NCBI RefSeq assembly: GCF_051020765.1
Contig: NW_027469320.1
Location: forward strand, 152,090 to 216,089
Source of the DNA: Lasioglossum baleicum
Taxonomy: Eukaryota > Arthropoda > Insecta > Hymenoptera > Halictidae
Direction: 5' to 3'
DNA: 64,000 nucleotides
The notes under the pieces are model-generated. The model saw nothing but the letters and a program-made list of their open reading frames with translations, had not been told where the DNA came from and ran no database searches. The translations under genes were made by a program, and so were the position numbers. This document shows positions 4,780-18,650 of this stretch, one piece after another (within the stretch, counting starts at the first letter, position 1; every line of letters begins with the position of its first letter).

Positions 4780-7700
4780 TGCGAAATTGGCACGAAAACT
4801 CCGATTCGGCAAGCACGATCACGATTTATTCGAGCTTATGTCAGATTCGACGATTATTCGCTTCACAAATAAATTTCTGTACGGAATCGCTGTTTAGCGT
4901 GCTAGATCAGTGCATTTGTATGCAAATATGCGAAATTGGTACGAAAACTCCGATTCGGCAAGCACGATCACCCTTTATTCGAGCTTATGTCAGATTCGAC
5001 GATTCTTCGTTTGAGAAGTGTATTTCTGTGCGGAATCGCTGTTTCGCGCGCTAGATCAGTGCATTTGAATGCAAGTATGAGAAATTGGAATAGAAACTCC
5101 GACCCGGCAATCACGATCACGATTTATTCGAGCTCATGTCAGATTCGACGATTCTTCGTTTCAGAAGTGTATTTCTGAGCGGAATCGCTGTTTCGCGTGC
5201 TATATCAGTGCATCTGCATGCAAGTATGCGAAATTGGAATAGAAACTCCGACCCGGCAAGCACGATCACAATTTATTCGAGCCTATGTCAGATTCGACGA
5301 TTCTTCGTTTCAGAAGTGTATTTCTGTGCGGAATCGCTGTTTCGCACGCTAGATCAGTGCATTTGCATGCAAGTATGAGAAATTGGAATAGAAACTCCGA
5401 CCCGGCAATCACGATCACGATTTATTCGAGCTTATGTCAGATTCGACGATTCTTCGTTTCAGAAGTGTATTTCTGTGCGGAATCGCTGTTTCGCGTGCTA
5501 TATCAGTGCATTTGCATGCGAGTATGCGAAATTGGAATAGAAACTCCGACCCGGCAAGCACGATCACAATTTATTCGAGCCTATGTCAGATTCGACGATT
5601 CTTCGTTTCAGAAGTGTATTTCTGTGCGGAATCGCTGTTTCGCGTGATAGATCAGTGCATTTGCATGCAAATATGCGAAATTGGCACGAAAACTCCGATT
5701 CGGCAAGCACGATCACGATTTATTCGAGCTTATGTCAGATTCGACGATTATTCGCTTCACAAATAAATTTCTGTACGGAATCGCTGTTTAGCGTGCTAGA
5801 TCAGTGCATTTGTATGCAAATATGCGAAATTGGTACGAAAACTCCGATTCGGCAAGCACGATCACCCTTTATTCGAGCTTATGTCAGATTCGACGATTCT
5901 TCGTTTGAGAAGTGTATTTCTGTGCGGAATCGCTGTTTTGCGCGCTAGATCAGTGCATTTGAATGCAAGTATGAGAAATTGGAATAGAAACTCCGACCCG
6001 GCAATAACGATCACGATTTATTCGAGCTCATGTCAGATTCGACGATTCTTCGTTTCAGAAGTGTATTTCTGTGCGGAATTGCTGTTTAGCGTGCTAGATC
6101 AGTGCATTTGTATGCAAATATGCGAAATTGGTACGGAAACTCCGTTCCGGCAAGCACGATCACCCTTTATTCGAGCTTATGTCAGATTCGAGGATTCTTC
6201 GTTTCAGAAGTGTATTTCTGTGCGGAGTTGCCGTTTCGCGTGATAGATCAGTGCATTTGCATGCAAATATGCGAAATTGGCACGAAAACTCCGATTCGGC
6301 AAGCACGATCACGATTTATTCGAGCTTATGTCAGATTCGACGATTATTCGCTTCACAAATAAATTTCTGTACGGAATCGCTGTTTAGCGTGCTAGATCAG
6401 TGCATTTGTATGCAAATATGCGAAATTGGTACGAAAACTCCGATTCGGCAAGCACGATCACCCTTTATTCGAGCTTATGTCAGATTCGACGATTCTTCGT
6501 TTGAGAAGTGTATTTCTGTGCGGAATCGCTGTTTCGCGCGCTAGATCAGTGCATTTGAATGCAAGTATGAGAAATTGGAATAGAAACTCCGACCCGGCAA
6601 TAACGATCACGATTTATTCGAGCTCATGTCAGATTCGACGATTCTTCGTTTCAGAAGTGTATTTCTGTGCGGAATCGCTGTTTCGCGTGCTATATCAGTG
6701 CATTTGCATGCAAGTATGCGAAATTGGAATAGAAACTCCGACCCGGCATGCACGATCACAATTTATTCGAGCCTATGTCAGATTCGACGATTCTTCGTTT
6801 CAGAAGTGTATTTCTGTGCGGAATCGCTGTTTCGCGTGATAGATCAGTGCATTTGCATGCAAATATACGAAATTGGCACGAAAACTCCGATTCGGCAAGC
6901 ACGATCACGATTTATTCGAGCTTATGTCAGATTCGACGATTATTCGCTTCACAAATAAATTTCTGTACGGAATCGCTGTTTAGCGTGCTAGATCAGTGCA
7001 TTTGTATGCAAATATGCGAAATTGGTACGAAAACTCCGATTCGGCAAGCACGATCACCCTTTATTCGAGCTTATGTCAGATTCGACGATTCTTCGTTTGA
7101 GAAGTGTATTTCTGTGCGGAATCGCTGTTTCGCGCGCTAGATCAGTGCATTTGAATGCAAGTATGAGAAATTGGAATAGAAACTCCGACCCGGCAATCAC
7201 GATCACGATTTATTCGAGCTCATGTCAGATTCGACGATTCTTCGTTTCAGAAGTGTATTTCTGTGCGGAATCGCTGTTTCGCGTGCTATATCAGTGCATC
7301 TGCATGCAAGTATGCGAAATTGGAATAGAAACTCCGACCCGGCAAGCACGATCACAATTTATTCGAGCCTATGTCAGATTCGACGATTCTTCGTTTCAGA
7401 AGTGTATTTCTGTGCGGAATCGCTGTTTCGCACGCTAGATCAGTGCATTTGCATGCAAGTATGAGAAATTGGAATAGAAACTCCGACCCGGCAATCACGA
7501 TCACGATTTATTCGAGCTTATGTCAGATTCGACGATTCTTCGTTTCAGAAGTGTATTTCTGTGCGGAATCGCTGTTTCGCGTGCTATATCAGTGCATTTG
7601 CATGCGAGTATGCGAAATTGGAATAGAAACTCCGACCCGGCAAGCACGATCACAATTTATTCGAGCCTATGTCAGATTCGACGATTCTTCGTTTCAGAAG

Positions 7701-9110
7701 TGTATTTCTGTGCGGAATCGCTGTTTCGCGTGATAGATCAGTGCATTTGCATGCAAATATGCGAAATTGGCACGAAAACTCCGATTCGGCAAGCACGATC
7801 ACGATTTATTCGAGCTTATGTCAGATTCGACGATTATTCGCTTCACAAATAAATTTCTGTACGGAATCGCTGTTTAGCGTGCTAGATCAGTGCATTTGTA
7901 TGCAAATATGCGAAATTGGTACGAAAACTCCGATTCGGCAAGCACGATCACCCTTTATTCGAGCTTATGTCTGATTCGACGATTCTTCGTTTGAGAAGTG
8001 TATTTCTGTGCGGAATCGCTGTTTTGCGCGCTAGATCAGTGCATTTGAATGCAAGTATGAGAAATTGGAATAGAAACTCCGACCCGGCAATAACGATCAC
8101 GATTTATTCGAGCTCATGTCAGATTCGACGATTCTTCGTTTCAGAAGTGTATTTCTGTGCGGAATTGCTGTTTAGCGTGCTAGATCAGTGCATTTGTATG
8201 CAAATATGCGAAATTGGTACGGAAACTCCGTTCCGGCAAGCACGATCACCCTTTATTCGAGCTTATGTCAGATTCGAGGATTCTTCGTTTCAGAAGTGTA
8301 TTTCTGTGCGGAATTGCCGTTTCGCGTGATAGATCAGTGCATTTGCATGCAAATATGCGAAATTGGCACGAAAACTCCGATTCGGCAAGCACGATCACGA
8401 TTTATTCGAGCTTATGTCAGATTCGACGATTATTCGCTTCACAAATAAATTTCTGTACGGAATCGCTGTTTAGCGTGCTAGATCAGTGCATTTGTATGCA
8501 AATATGCGAAATTGGTACGAAAACTCCGATTCGGCAAGCACGATCACCCTTTATTCGAGCTTATGTCAGATTCGACGATTCTTCGTTTGAGAAGTGTATT
8601 TCTGTGCGGAATCGCTGTTTCGCGCGCTAGATCAGTGCATTTGAATGCAAGTATGAGAAATTGGAATAGAAACTCCGACCCGGCAATAACGATCACGATT
8701 TATTCGAGCTCATGTCAGATTCGACGATTCTTCGTTTCAGAAGTGTATTTCTGTGCGGAATCGCTGTTTCGCGTGCTATATCAGTGCATTTGCATGCAAG
8801 TATGCGAAATTGGAATAGAAACTCCGACCCGGCATGCACGATCACAATTTATTCGAGCCTATGTCAGATTCGACGATTCTTCGTTTCAGAAGTGTATTTC
8901 TGTGCGGAATCGCTGTTTCGCGTGATAGATCAGTGCATTTGCATGCAAATATACGAAATTGGCACGAAAACTCCGATTCGGCAAGCACGATCACGATTTA
9001 TTCGAGCTTATGTCAGATTCGACGATTATTCGCTTCACAAATAAATTTCTGTACGGAATCGCTGTTTAGCGTGCTAGATCAGTGCATTTGTATGCAAATA
9101 TGCGAAATTG
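4780..9110 (+). repeat. 14-monomer higher-order repeat (2086 bp), about two copies
   Basis: About 4780-7025 recurs at 6866-9111 with a constant 2086-bp offset. Rare variants are shared: GGAATTGCTGTTTAGCG at about 6075 and 8161, GATTCGAGGATTC at about 6186 and 8272, and CTCCGTTCCGG at about 6140 and 8226. Differences between copies are few, for example GAGCGG at 5178 against GTGCGG. Confidence 0.85.
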
Positions 9111-12100
9111 GTACGGAAACTCCGATTCGGGAAGCACGCTCACCCTTTATTCGAGCTTATGTCAGATTCGACGATTCTTCGTTTGAGAAGTGTATTTCTG
9201 TGCGGAATCGCTGTTTCGCGCGCTAGATCAGTGCATTTGCATGCAAGTATGAGAAATTGGAATAGAAACTCCGACCCGGCAATCACGATCACGATTTATT
9301 CGAGCTTATGTCAGATGCGACGATTCTTCGTTTCAGAAGTGTATTTCTGTGCGGAATCGCTGTTTCGCGTGCTATATCAGTGCATTTGCATGCAAGTATG
9401 CGAAATTGGAATAGAAACTCCGACCCGGCAAGCACGATCACAATTCATTCGAGCCTATGTCAGATTCGACGATTCTTCGTTTCAGAAGTGTATTTCTGTG
9501 CGGAATTGCTGTTTCGCGTGCTATATCAGTGCATTTGCATGCAAGTATGCGAAATTGGAATAGAAACTCCGACCCGGCAAGCACGATCACAATTTATTCG
9601 AGCCTATGTCAGATTCGACGATTCTTCGTTTCAGAAGTGTATTTCTGTGCGGAATCGCTGTTTCGCGTGCTATATCAGTTCATTTGCATGCAAGTATGCG
9701 AAATTGGAATAGAAACTCCGACTCGGCAAGCACGATCACAATTTATTCGAGCCTATGTCAGATTCGACGATTCTTCGTTTCAGAAGGGTTTTTCTGTGCG
9801 GAATCGCTGTTTCGCGTGATAGATCAGTGCATTTGCATGCAAATATGCGAAATTGGCACGAAAACTCCGATTCGGCAAGCACGATCACGATTTATTCGAG
9901 CTTATGTCAGATTCGACGATTATTCGCTTCACAAATAAATTTCTGTACGGAATCGCTGTTTAGCGTGCTAGATCTGTGCATTTGTATGCAAATATGCGAA
10001 ATTGGTACGAAAACTCTGATTCGGCAAGCACGATCACCCTTTATTCGAGCCTATGTCAGATTCGACGATTCTTCGTTTGAGAAGTGTATTTCTGTGCGGA
10101 ATCGCTGTTTCGCGCGCTAGATCAGTGCATTTGAATGCAAGTATGAGAAATTGGAATAGAAACTCCGACCCGGCAATCACGATCACGATTTATTCGAGCT
10201 CATGTCAGATTCGACGATTCTTCGTTTCAGAAGTGTATTTCTGTGCGGAATCGCTGTTTCGCGTGCTATATCAGTGCATCTGCATGCAAGTATGCGAAAT
10301 TGGAATAGAAACTCCGACCCGGCATGCACGATCACAATTTATTCAAGCCTATGTCAGATTCGACGATTCTTCGTTTCAGAATTGTATTTCTGTGCGGAAT
10401 CGCTGTTTCGCGTGATAGATCAGTGCATTTGCATGCAAATATGCGAAATTGGTACGAAAACTCCGATTCGGCAAGCACGATCACCCTTTATTCGAGCTTA
10501 TGTCAGATTCGACGATTCTTCGTTTGAGAAGTGTATTTCTGTGCGGAATCGCTGTTTCGGGCGCTAGATCAGTGCATTTGAATGCAAGTATGAGAAATTG
10601 GAATAGAAACTCCGACCCGGCAATCACGATCACGATTTATTCGAGCTCATGTCAGATTCGACGATTCTTCGTTTCAGAAGTGTATTTCTGTGCGGAATCG
10701 CTGTTTCGCGTGCTATATCAGTGCATCTGCATGCAAGTATGCGAAATTGGAATAGAAACTCCGACCCGGCATGCACGATCACAATTTATTCAAGCCTATG
10801 TCAGATTCGACGATTCTTCGTTTCAGAATTGTATTTCTGTGCGGAATCGCTGTTTCGCGTGATAGATCAGTGCATTTGCATGCAAATATGCGAAATTGGT
10901 ACGAAAACTCCGATTCGGCAAGCACGATCACCCTTTATTCGAGCTTATGTCAGATTCGACGATTCTTCGTTTGAGAAGTGTATTTCTGTGCGGAATCGCT
11001 GTTTCGGGCGCTAGATCAGTGCATTTGAATGCAAGTATGAGAAATTTGAATAGAAACTCCGACCCGGCAAGCACGATCACAATTTATTCGAGCCTATGTC
11101 AGATTCGACGATTCTTCGTTTCAGAAGGGTTTTTCTGTGCGGAATCGCTGTTTCGCGTGATAGATCAGTGCATTTGCATGCAAATATGCGAAATTGGCAC
11201 GAAAACTCCGATTCGGCAAGCACGATCACGATTTATTCGAGCTTATGTCAGATTCGACGATTATTCGCTTCACAAATAAATTTCTGTACGGAATCGCTGT
11301 TTAGCGTGCTAGATCAGTGCATTTGTATGCAAATATGCGAAATTGGTACGAAAACTCTGATTCGGCAAGCACGATCACCCTTTATTCGAGCCTATGTCAG
11401 ATTCGACGATTCTTCGTTTGAGAAGTGTATTTCTGTGCGGAATCGCTGTTTCGCGTGCTATATCAGTGCATCTGCATGCAAGTATGCGAAATTGGAATAG
11501 AAACTCCGACCCGGCATGCACGATCACAATTTATTCAAGCCTATGTCAGATTCGACGATTCTTCGTTTCAGAATTGTATTTCTGTGCGGAATCGCTGTTT
11601 CGCGTGATAGATCAGTGCATTTGCATGCAAATATGCGAAATTGGTACGAAAACTCCGATTCGGCAAGCACGATCACCCTTTATTCGAGCTTATGTCAGAT
11701 TCGACGATTCTTCGTTTGAGAAGTGTATTTCTGTGCGGAATCGCTGTTTCGGGCGCTAGATCAGTGCATTTGAATGCAAGTATGAGAAATTTGAATAGAA
11801 ACTCCGACCCGGCAATCACGATCACGATTTATTCGAGCTCATGTCAGATTCGACGATTCTTCGTTTCAGAAGTGTATTTCTGTGCGGAATCGCTATTTCG
11901 CGTGATAGATCAGTGCATTTTCATGCAAATATGCGAAATTGGCACGAAAACTCCGATTCGGCAAGCACGATCACGATTTATTCGAGTTTATGTCAGATTC
12001 GACGATTCTTCGTTTCACAAATGAATTTCTGTGCGGAATCGCTGTTTCGCGTGCTAGATCAGTGCAATTGCATGCAAATATGCGTAATTGGCACAGAAAC

Positions 12101-15100
12101 TCCGACAATGCAAGCACGATCACGATTTATTCGAGCTTATGTCAGATTCGACGACTATTCGTTTCACAAATGAATTTCTGTACGGAATCGCTGTTTAGCG
12201 TGCTAGATCAGTGCATTTGTATGCAAATATGCGAAATTGGTACGGAAACTCCGTTCCGGCAAGCACGATCACCCTTTATTCGAGCTTATGTCAGATTCGA
12301 CGATTCTTCGTTTCAGAAGTGTATTTCTGTGCGGAATCGCTGTTTCGCGTGCTATATCTGTGCATTTGCATGCAAGTATGCGAAATTGGAATAGAAACTC
12401 CGACCCGGCAAGCACGATCACAATTTATTCGAGCCTATGTCAGATTCGACGATTCTTCGTTTCAGAAGTGTATTTCTGTGCGGAATCGCTGTTTCGCGTG
12501 ATAGATCAGTGCATTTGCATGCAAATATGCGAAGTTGGCACGAAAACTCCGATTCGGCAAGCACGGTCACGATTTATTCGATCTTATGTCAGATTCGACG
12601 ATTATTCGCTTCACAAATAAATTTCTGTACGGAATCGCTGTTTAGCGTGCTAGATCAGTGCTTTTATATGCAAATATGCGAAATTGGTACGGAAACTCCG
12701 ATTCGGCAAGCACGCTCACCCTTCATTCGAGCTTATGTCAGATTCGACGATTCTTCGTTTGAGAAGTGTATTTCTGTGCGGAATCGCTGTTTCGCGCGCT
12801 AGATCAGTGCATTTGCATGCAAGTATGAGAAATTGGAATAGAAACTCCGACCCGGCAATCACGATCACGATTTATTCGAGCTTATGTCAGATTCGACGAT
12901 TCTTCGTTTCAGAAGTGTATTTCTGTGCGGAATCGCTGTTTCGCGTGCTATATCAGTGCATTTGCATGCAAGTATGCGAAATTGGAATAGAAACTCCGAC
13001 CCGGCAAGCACGATCACAATTCATTCGAGCCTATGTCAGATTCGACGATTCTTCGTTCCAGAAGTGTATTTCTGTGCGGAATTGCTGTTTCGCGTGCTAT
13101 ATCAGTGCATTTGCATGCAAGTATGCGAAATTGGAATAGAAACTCCGACCCGGCAAGCACGATCACAATTTATTCGAGCCTATGTCAGATTCGACGATTC
13201 TTCGTTTCAGAAGTGTATTTCTGTGCGGAATCGCTGTTTCGCGTGCTATATCAGTTCATTTGCATGCAAGTATGCGAAATTGGAATAGAAACTCCGACCC
13301 GGCAAGCCCGATCACAATTTATTCGAGCCTATGTCAGATTCGACGATTCTTCGTTTCAGAAGGGTTTTTCTGTGCGGAATCGCTGTTTCGCGTGATAGAT
13401 CAGTGCATTTGCATGCAAATATGCGAAATTGGCACGAAAACTCCGATTCGGCAAGCACGATCACGATTTATTCGAGCTTATGTCACATTCGACGATTATT
13501 CGCTTCACAAATAAATTTCTGTACGGAATCGCTGTTTAGCGTGCTAGATCAGTGCATTTGTATGCAAATATGCGAAATTGGTACGAAAACTACGATTCGG
13601 CAAGCACGATCACCCTTTATTCGAGCTTATGTCAGATTCGACGATTCTTCGTTTGAGAAGTGTATTTCTGTGCGGAATCGCTGTTTCGCGCGCTAGATCA
13701 GTGCATTTGAATGCAAGTATGAGAAATTGGAATAGAAACTCCGACCCGGCAATCACGATCACGATTTATTCGAGCTCATGTCAGATTCGACGATTCTTCG
13801 TTTCAGAAGTGTATTTCTGTGCGGAATCGCTGTTTCGCGTGCTATATCAGTGCATCTGCATGCAAGTATGCGAAATTGGAATAGAAACTCCGACCCGGCA
13901 AGCACGATCACAATTTATTCGAGCCTATGTCAGATTCGACGATTCTTCGTTTCAGAAGTGTATTTCTGTGCGGAATCGCTGTTTCGCACGCTAGATCAGT
14001 GCATTTGCATGCAAGTATGAGAAATTGGAATAGAAACTCCGACCCGGCAATCACGATCACGATTTATTCGAGCTTATGTCAGATTCGACGATTCTTCGTT
14101 TCAGAAGTGTATTTCTGTGCGGAATCGCTGTTTCGCGTGCTATATCAGTGCATTTGCATGCAAGTATGCGAAATTGGAATAGAAACTCCGACCCGGCAAG
14201 CACGATCACAATTTATTCGAGCCTATGTCAGATTCGACGATTCTTCGTTTCAGAAGTGTATTTCTGTGCGGAATCGCTGTTTCGCGTGATAGATCAGTGC
14301 ATTTGCATGCAAATATGCGAAATTGGCACGAAAACTCCGATTCGGCAAGCACGATAACGATTTATTCGAGCTTATGTCAGATTCGACGATTATTCGCTTC
14401 ACAAATAAATTTCTGTACGGAATCGCTGTTTAGCGTGCTAGATCAGTGCATTTGTATGCAAATATGCGAAATTGGTACGGAAACTCCGATTCGGGAAGCA
14501 CGCTCACCCTTTATTCGAGCTTATGTCAGATTCGACGATTCTTCGTTTGAGAAGTGTATTTCTGTGCGGAATCGCCGTTTCGCGCGCTAGATCAGTGCAT
14601 TTGCATGCAAGTATGAGAAATTGGAATAGAAACTCCGACCCGGCAATCACGATCACGATTTATTCGAGCTTATGTCAGATGCGACGATTCTTCGTTTCAG
14701 AAGTGTATTTCTGTGCGGAATCGCTGTTTCGCGTGCTATATCAGTGCATTTGCATGCAAGTATGCGAAATTGGAATAGAAACTCCGACCCGGCAAGCACG
14801 ATCACAATTCATTCGAGCCTATGTCAGATTCGACGATTCTTCGTTTCAGAAGTGTATTTCTGTGCGGAATTGCTGTTTCGCGTGCTATATCAGTGCATTT
14901 GCATGCAAGTATGCGAAATTGGAATAGAAACTCCGACCCGGCAAGCACGATCACAATTTATTCGAGCCTATGTCAGATTCGACGATTCTTCGTTTCAGAA
15001 GTGTATTTCTGTGCGGAATCGCTGTTTCGCGTGCTATATCAGTTCATTTGCATGCAAGTATGCGAAATTGGAATAGAAACTCCGACCCGGCAAGCACGAT

Positions 15101-16050
15101 CACAATTTATTCGAGCCTATGTCAGATTCGACGATTCTTCGTTTCAGAAGGGTTTTTCTGTGCGGAATCGCTGTTTCGCGTGATAGATCAGTGCATTTGC
15201 ATGCAAATATGCGAAATTGGCACGAAAACTCCGATTCGGCAAGCACGATCACGATTTATTCGAGCTTATGTCAGATTCGACGATTATTCGCTTCACAAAT
15301 AAATTTCTGTACGGAATCGCTGTTTAGCGTGCTAGATCAGTGCATTTGTATGCAAATATGCGAAATTGGTACGAAAACTCTGATTCGGCAAGCACGATCA
15401 CCCTTTATTCGAGCCTATGTCAGATTCGACGATTCTTCGTTTGAGAAGTGTATTTCTGTGCGGAATCGCTGTTTCGCGCGCTAGATCAGTGCATTTGAAT
15501 GCAAGTATGAGAAATTGGAATAGAAACTCCGACCCGGCAATCACGATCACGATTTATTCGAGCTCATGTCAGATTCGACGATTCTTCGTTTCAGAAGTGT
15601 ATTTCTGTGCGGAATCGCTGTTTCGCGTGCTATATCAGTGCATCTGCATGCAAGTATGCGAAATTGGAATAGAAACTCCGACCCGGCATGCACGATCACA
15701 ATTTATTCAAGCCTATGTCAGATTCGACGATTCTTCGTTTCAGAATTGTATTTCTGTGCGGAATCGCTGTTTCGCGTGATAGATCAGTGCATTTGCATGC
15801 AAATATGCGAAATTGGTACGAAAACTCCGATTCGGCAAGCACGATCACCCTTTATTCGAGCTTATGTCAGATTCGACGATTCTTCGTTTGAGAAATGTAT
15901 TTCTGTGCGGAATCGCTGTTTCGGGCGCTAGATCAGTGCATTTGAATGCAAGTATGAGAAATTGGAATGGAAACTCCGACCCGGCAATCACGATCACGAT
16001 TTATTCGAGCTCATGTCAGATTCGACGATTCTTCGTTTCAGAAGTGTATT
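9050..16050 (+). repeat. 36-monomer-offset duplication (5364 bp)
   Basis: About 9.05-10.69 kb matches 14.41-16.05 kb. Shared markers include GATTCGGGAAGCACGCTC (9124 and 14488), CAGATGCGACG (9312 and 14676) and GAAGGGTTTTTCTG (9784 and 15148). Confidence 0.8.
10170..11045 (+). repeat. 3-monomer local tandem duplication (447 bp)
   Basis: Units beginning at about 10170 and 10617 are nearly identical. They share TTATTCAAGCC, CAGAATTGTATTTC and TTTCGGGCGC. Part of the unit appears again near 11500-11760. Confidence 0.8.
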
Positions 16051-18650
16051 TCTGTGCGGAATCGCTATTTCGCGTGATAGATCAGTGCATTTTCATGCAA
16101 ATATGCGAAATTGGCACGAAAACTCCGATTCGGCAAGCACGATCACGATTTATTCGAGTTTATGTCAGATTCGACGATTCTTCGTTTCACAAATGAATTT
16201 CTGTGCGGAATCGCTGTTTCGCGTGCTAGATCAGTGCAATTGCATGCAAATATGCGTAATTGGCACAGAAACTCCGACAATGCAAGCACGATCACGATTT
16301 ATTCGAGCTTATGTCAGATTCGACGACTATTCGTTTCACAAATGAATTTCTGTACGGAATCGCTGTTTAGCGTGCTAGATCAGTGCATTTGTATGCAAAT
16401 ATGCGAAATTGGTACGGAAACTCCGTTCCGGCAAGCACGATCACCCTTTATTCGAGCTTATGTCAGATTCGACGATTCTTCGTTTCAGAAGTGTATTTCT
16501 GTGCGGAATCGCTGTTTCGCGTGCTATATCTGTGCATTTGCATGCAAGTATGCGAAATTGGAATAGAAACTCCGACCCGGCAAGCACGATCACAATTTAT
16601 TCGAGCCTATGTCAGATTCGACGATTCTTCGTTTCAGAAGTGTATTTCTGTGCGGAATCGCTGTTTCGCGTGATAGATCAGTGCATTTGCATGCAAATAT
16701 TCGAAGTTGGCACGAAAACTCCGATTCGGCAAGCACGGTCACGATTTATTCGATCTTATGTCAGATTCGACGATTATTCGCTTCACAAATAAATTTCTGT
16801 ACGGAATCGCTGTTTAGCGTGCTAGATCAGTGCTTTTATATGCAAATATGCGAAATTGGTACGGAAACTCCGATTCGGCAAGCACGCTCACCCTTTATTC
16901 GAGCTTATGTCAGATTCGACGATTCTTCGTTTGAGAAGTGTATTTCTGTGCGGAATCGCTGTTTCGCGCGCTAGATCAGTGCATTTGCATGCAAGTATGA
17001 GAAATTGGAATAGAAACTCCGACCCGGCAATCACGATCACGATTTATTCGAGCTTATGTCAGATTCGACGATTCTTCGTTTCAGAAGTGTATTTCTGTGC
17101 GGAATCGCTGTTTCGCGTGCTATATCAGTGCATTTGCATGCAAGTATGCGAAATTGGAATAGAACCTCCGACCCGGCAAGCACGATCACAATTCATTCGA
17201 GCCTATGTCAGATTCGACGATTCTTCGTTCCAGAAGTGTATTTCTGTGCGGAATTGCTGTTTCGCGTGCTATATCAGTGCATTTGCATGCAAGTATGCGA
17301 AATTGGAATAGAAACTCCGACCCGGCAAGCACGATCACAATTTATTCGAGCCTATGTCAGATTCGACGATTCTTCGTTTCAGAAGTGTATTTCTGTGCGG
17401 AATCGCTGTTTCGCGTGCTATATCAGTTCATTTGCATGCAAGTATGCGAAATTGGAATAGAAACTCCGACCCGGCAAGCCCGATCACAATTTATTCGAGC
17501 CTATGTCAGATTCGACGATTCTTCGTTTCAGAAGGGTTTTTCTGTGCGGAATCGCTGTTTCGCGTGATAGATCAGTGCATTTGCATGCAAATATGCGAAA
17601 TTGGCACGAAAACTCCGATTCGGCAAGCACGATCACGATTTATTCGAGCTTATGTCACATTCGACGATTATTCGCTTCACAAATAAATTTCTGTACGGAA
17701 TCGCTGTTTAGCGTGCTAGATCAGTGCATTTGTATGCAAATATGCGAAATTGGTACGAAAACTACGATTCGGCAAGCACGATCACCCTTTATTCGAGCTT
17801 ATGTCAGATTCGACGATTCTTCGTTTGAGAAGTGTATTTCTGTGCGGAATCGCTGTTTCGCGCGCTAGATCAGTGCATTTGAATGCAAGTATGAGAAATT
17901 GGAATAGAAACTCCGACCCGGCAATCACGATCACGATTTATTCGAGCTCATGTCAGATTCGACGATTCTTCGTTTCAGAAGTGTATTTCTGTGCGGAATC
18001 GCTGTTTCGCGTGCTATATCAGTGCATCTGCATGCAAGTATGCGAAATTGGAATAGAAACTCCGACCCGGCAATCACGATCACAATTTATTCGAGCCTAT
18101 GTCAGATTCGACGATTCTTCGTTTCAGAAGTGTATTTCTGTGCGGAATCGCTGTTTCGCACGCTAGATCAGTGCATTTGCATGCAAGTATGAGAAATTGG
18201 AATAGAAACTCCGACCCGGCAATCACGATCACGATTTATTCGAGCTTATGTCAGATTCGACGATTCTTCGTTTCAGAAGTGTATTTCTGTGCGGAATCGC
18301 TGTTTCGCGTGCTATATCAGTGCATTTGCATGCAAGTATGCGAAATTGGAATAGAAACTCCGACCCGGCAAGCACGATCACAATTTATTCGAGCCTATGT
18401 CAGATTCGACGATTCTTCGTTTCAGAAGTGTATTTCTGTGCGGAATCGCTGTTTCGCGTGATAGATCAGTGCATTTGCATGCAAATATGCGAAATTGGCA
18501 CGAAAACTCCGATTCGGCAAGCACGATCACGATTTATTCGAGCTTATGTCAGATTCGACGATTATTCGCTTCACAAATAAATTTCTGTACGGAATCGCTG
18601 TTTAGCGTGCTAGATGAGTGCATTTGTATGCAAATATGCGAAATTGGTAC
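11450..18650 (+). repeat. 28-monomer-offset duplication (4172 bp)
   Basis: About 11.45-14.47 kb recurs at 15.62-18.65 kb. Shared rare variants include CTCCGACAATGCAAG (12102 and 16274), GCTATATCTGTGC, GTCACATTCGACG (13483 and 17655) and AAAACTACGATTC (13586 and 17758). Confidence 0.85.
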
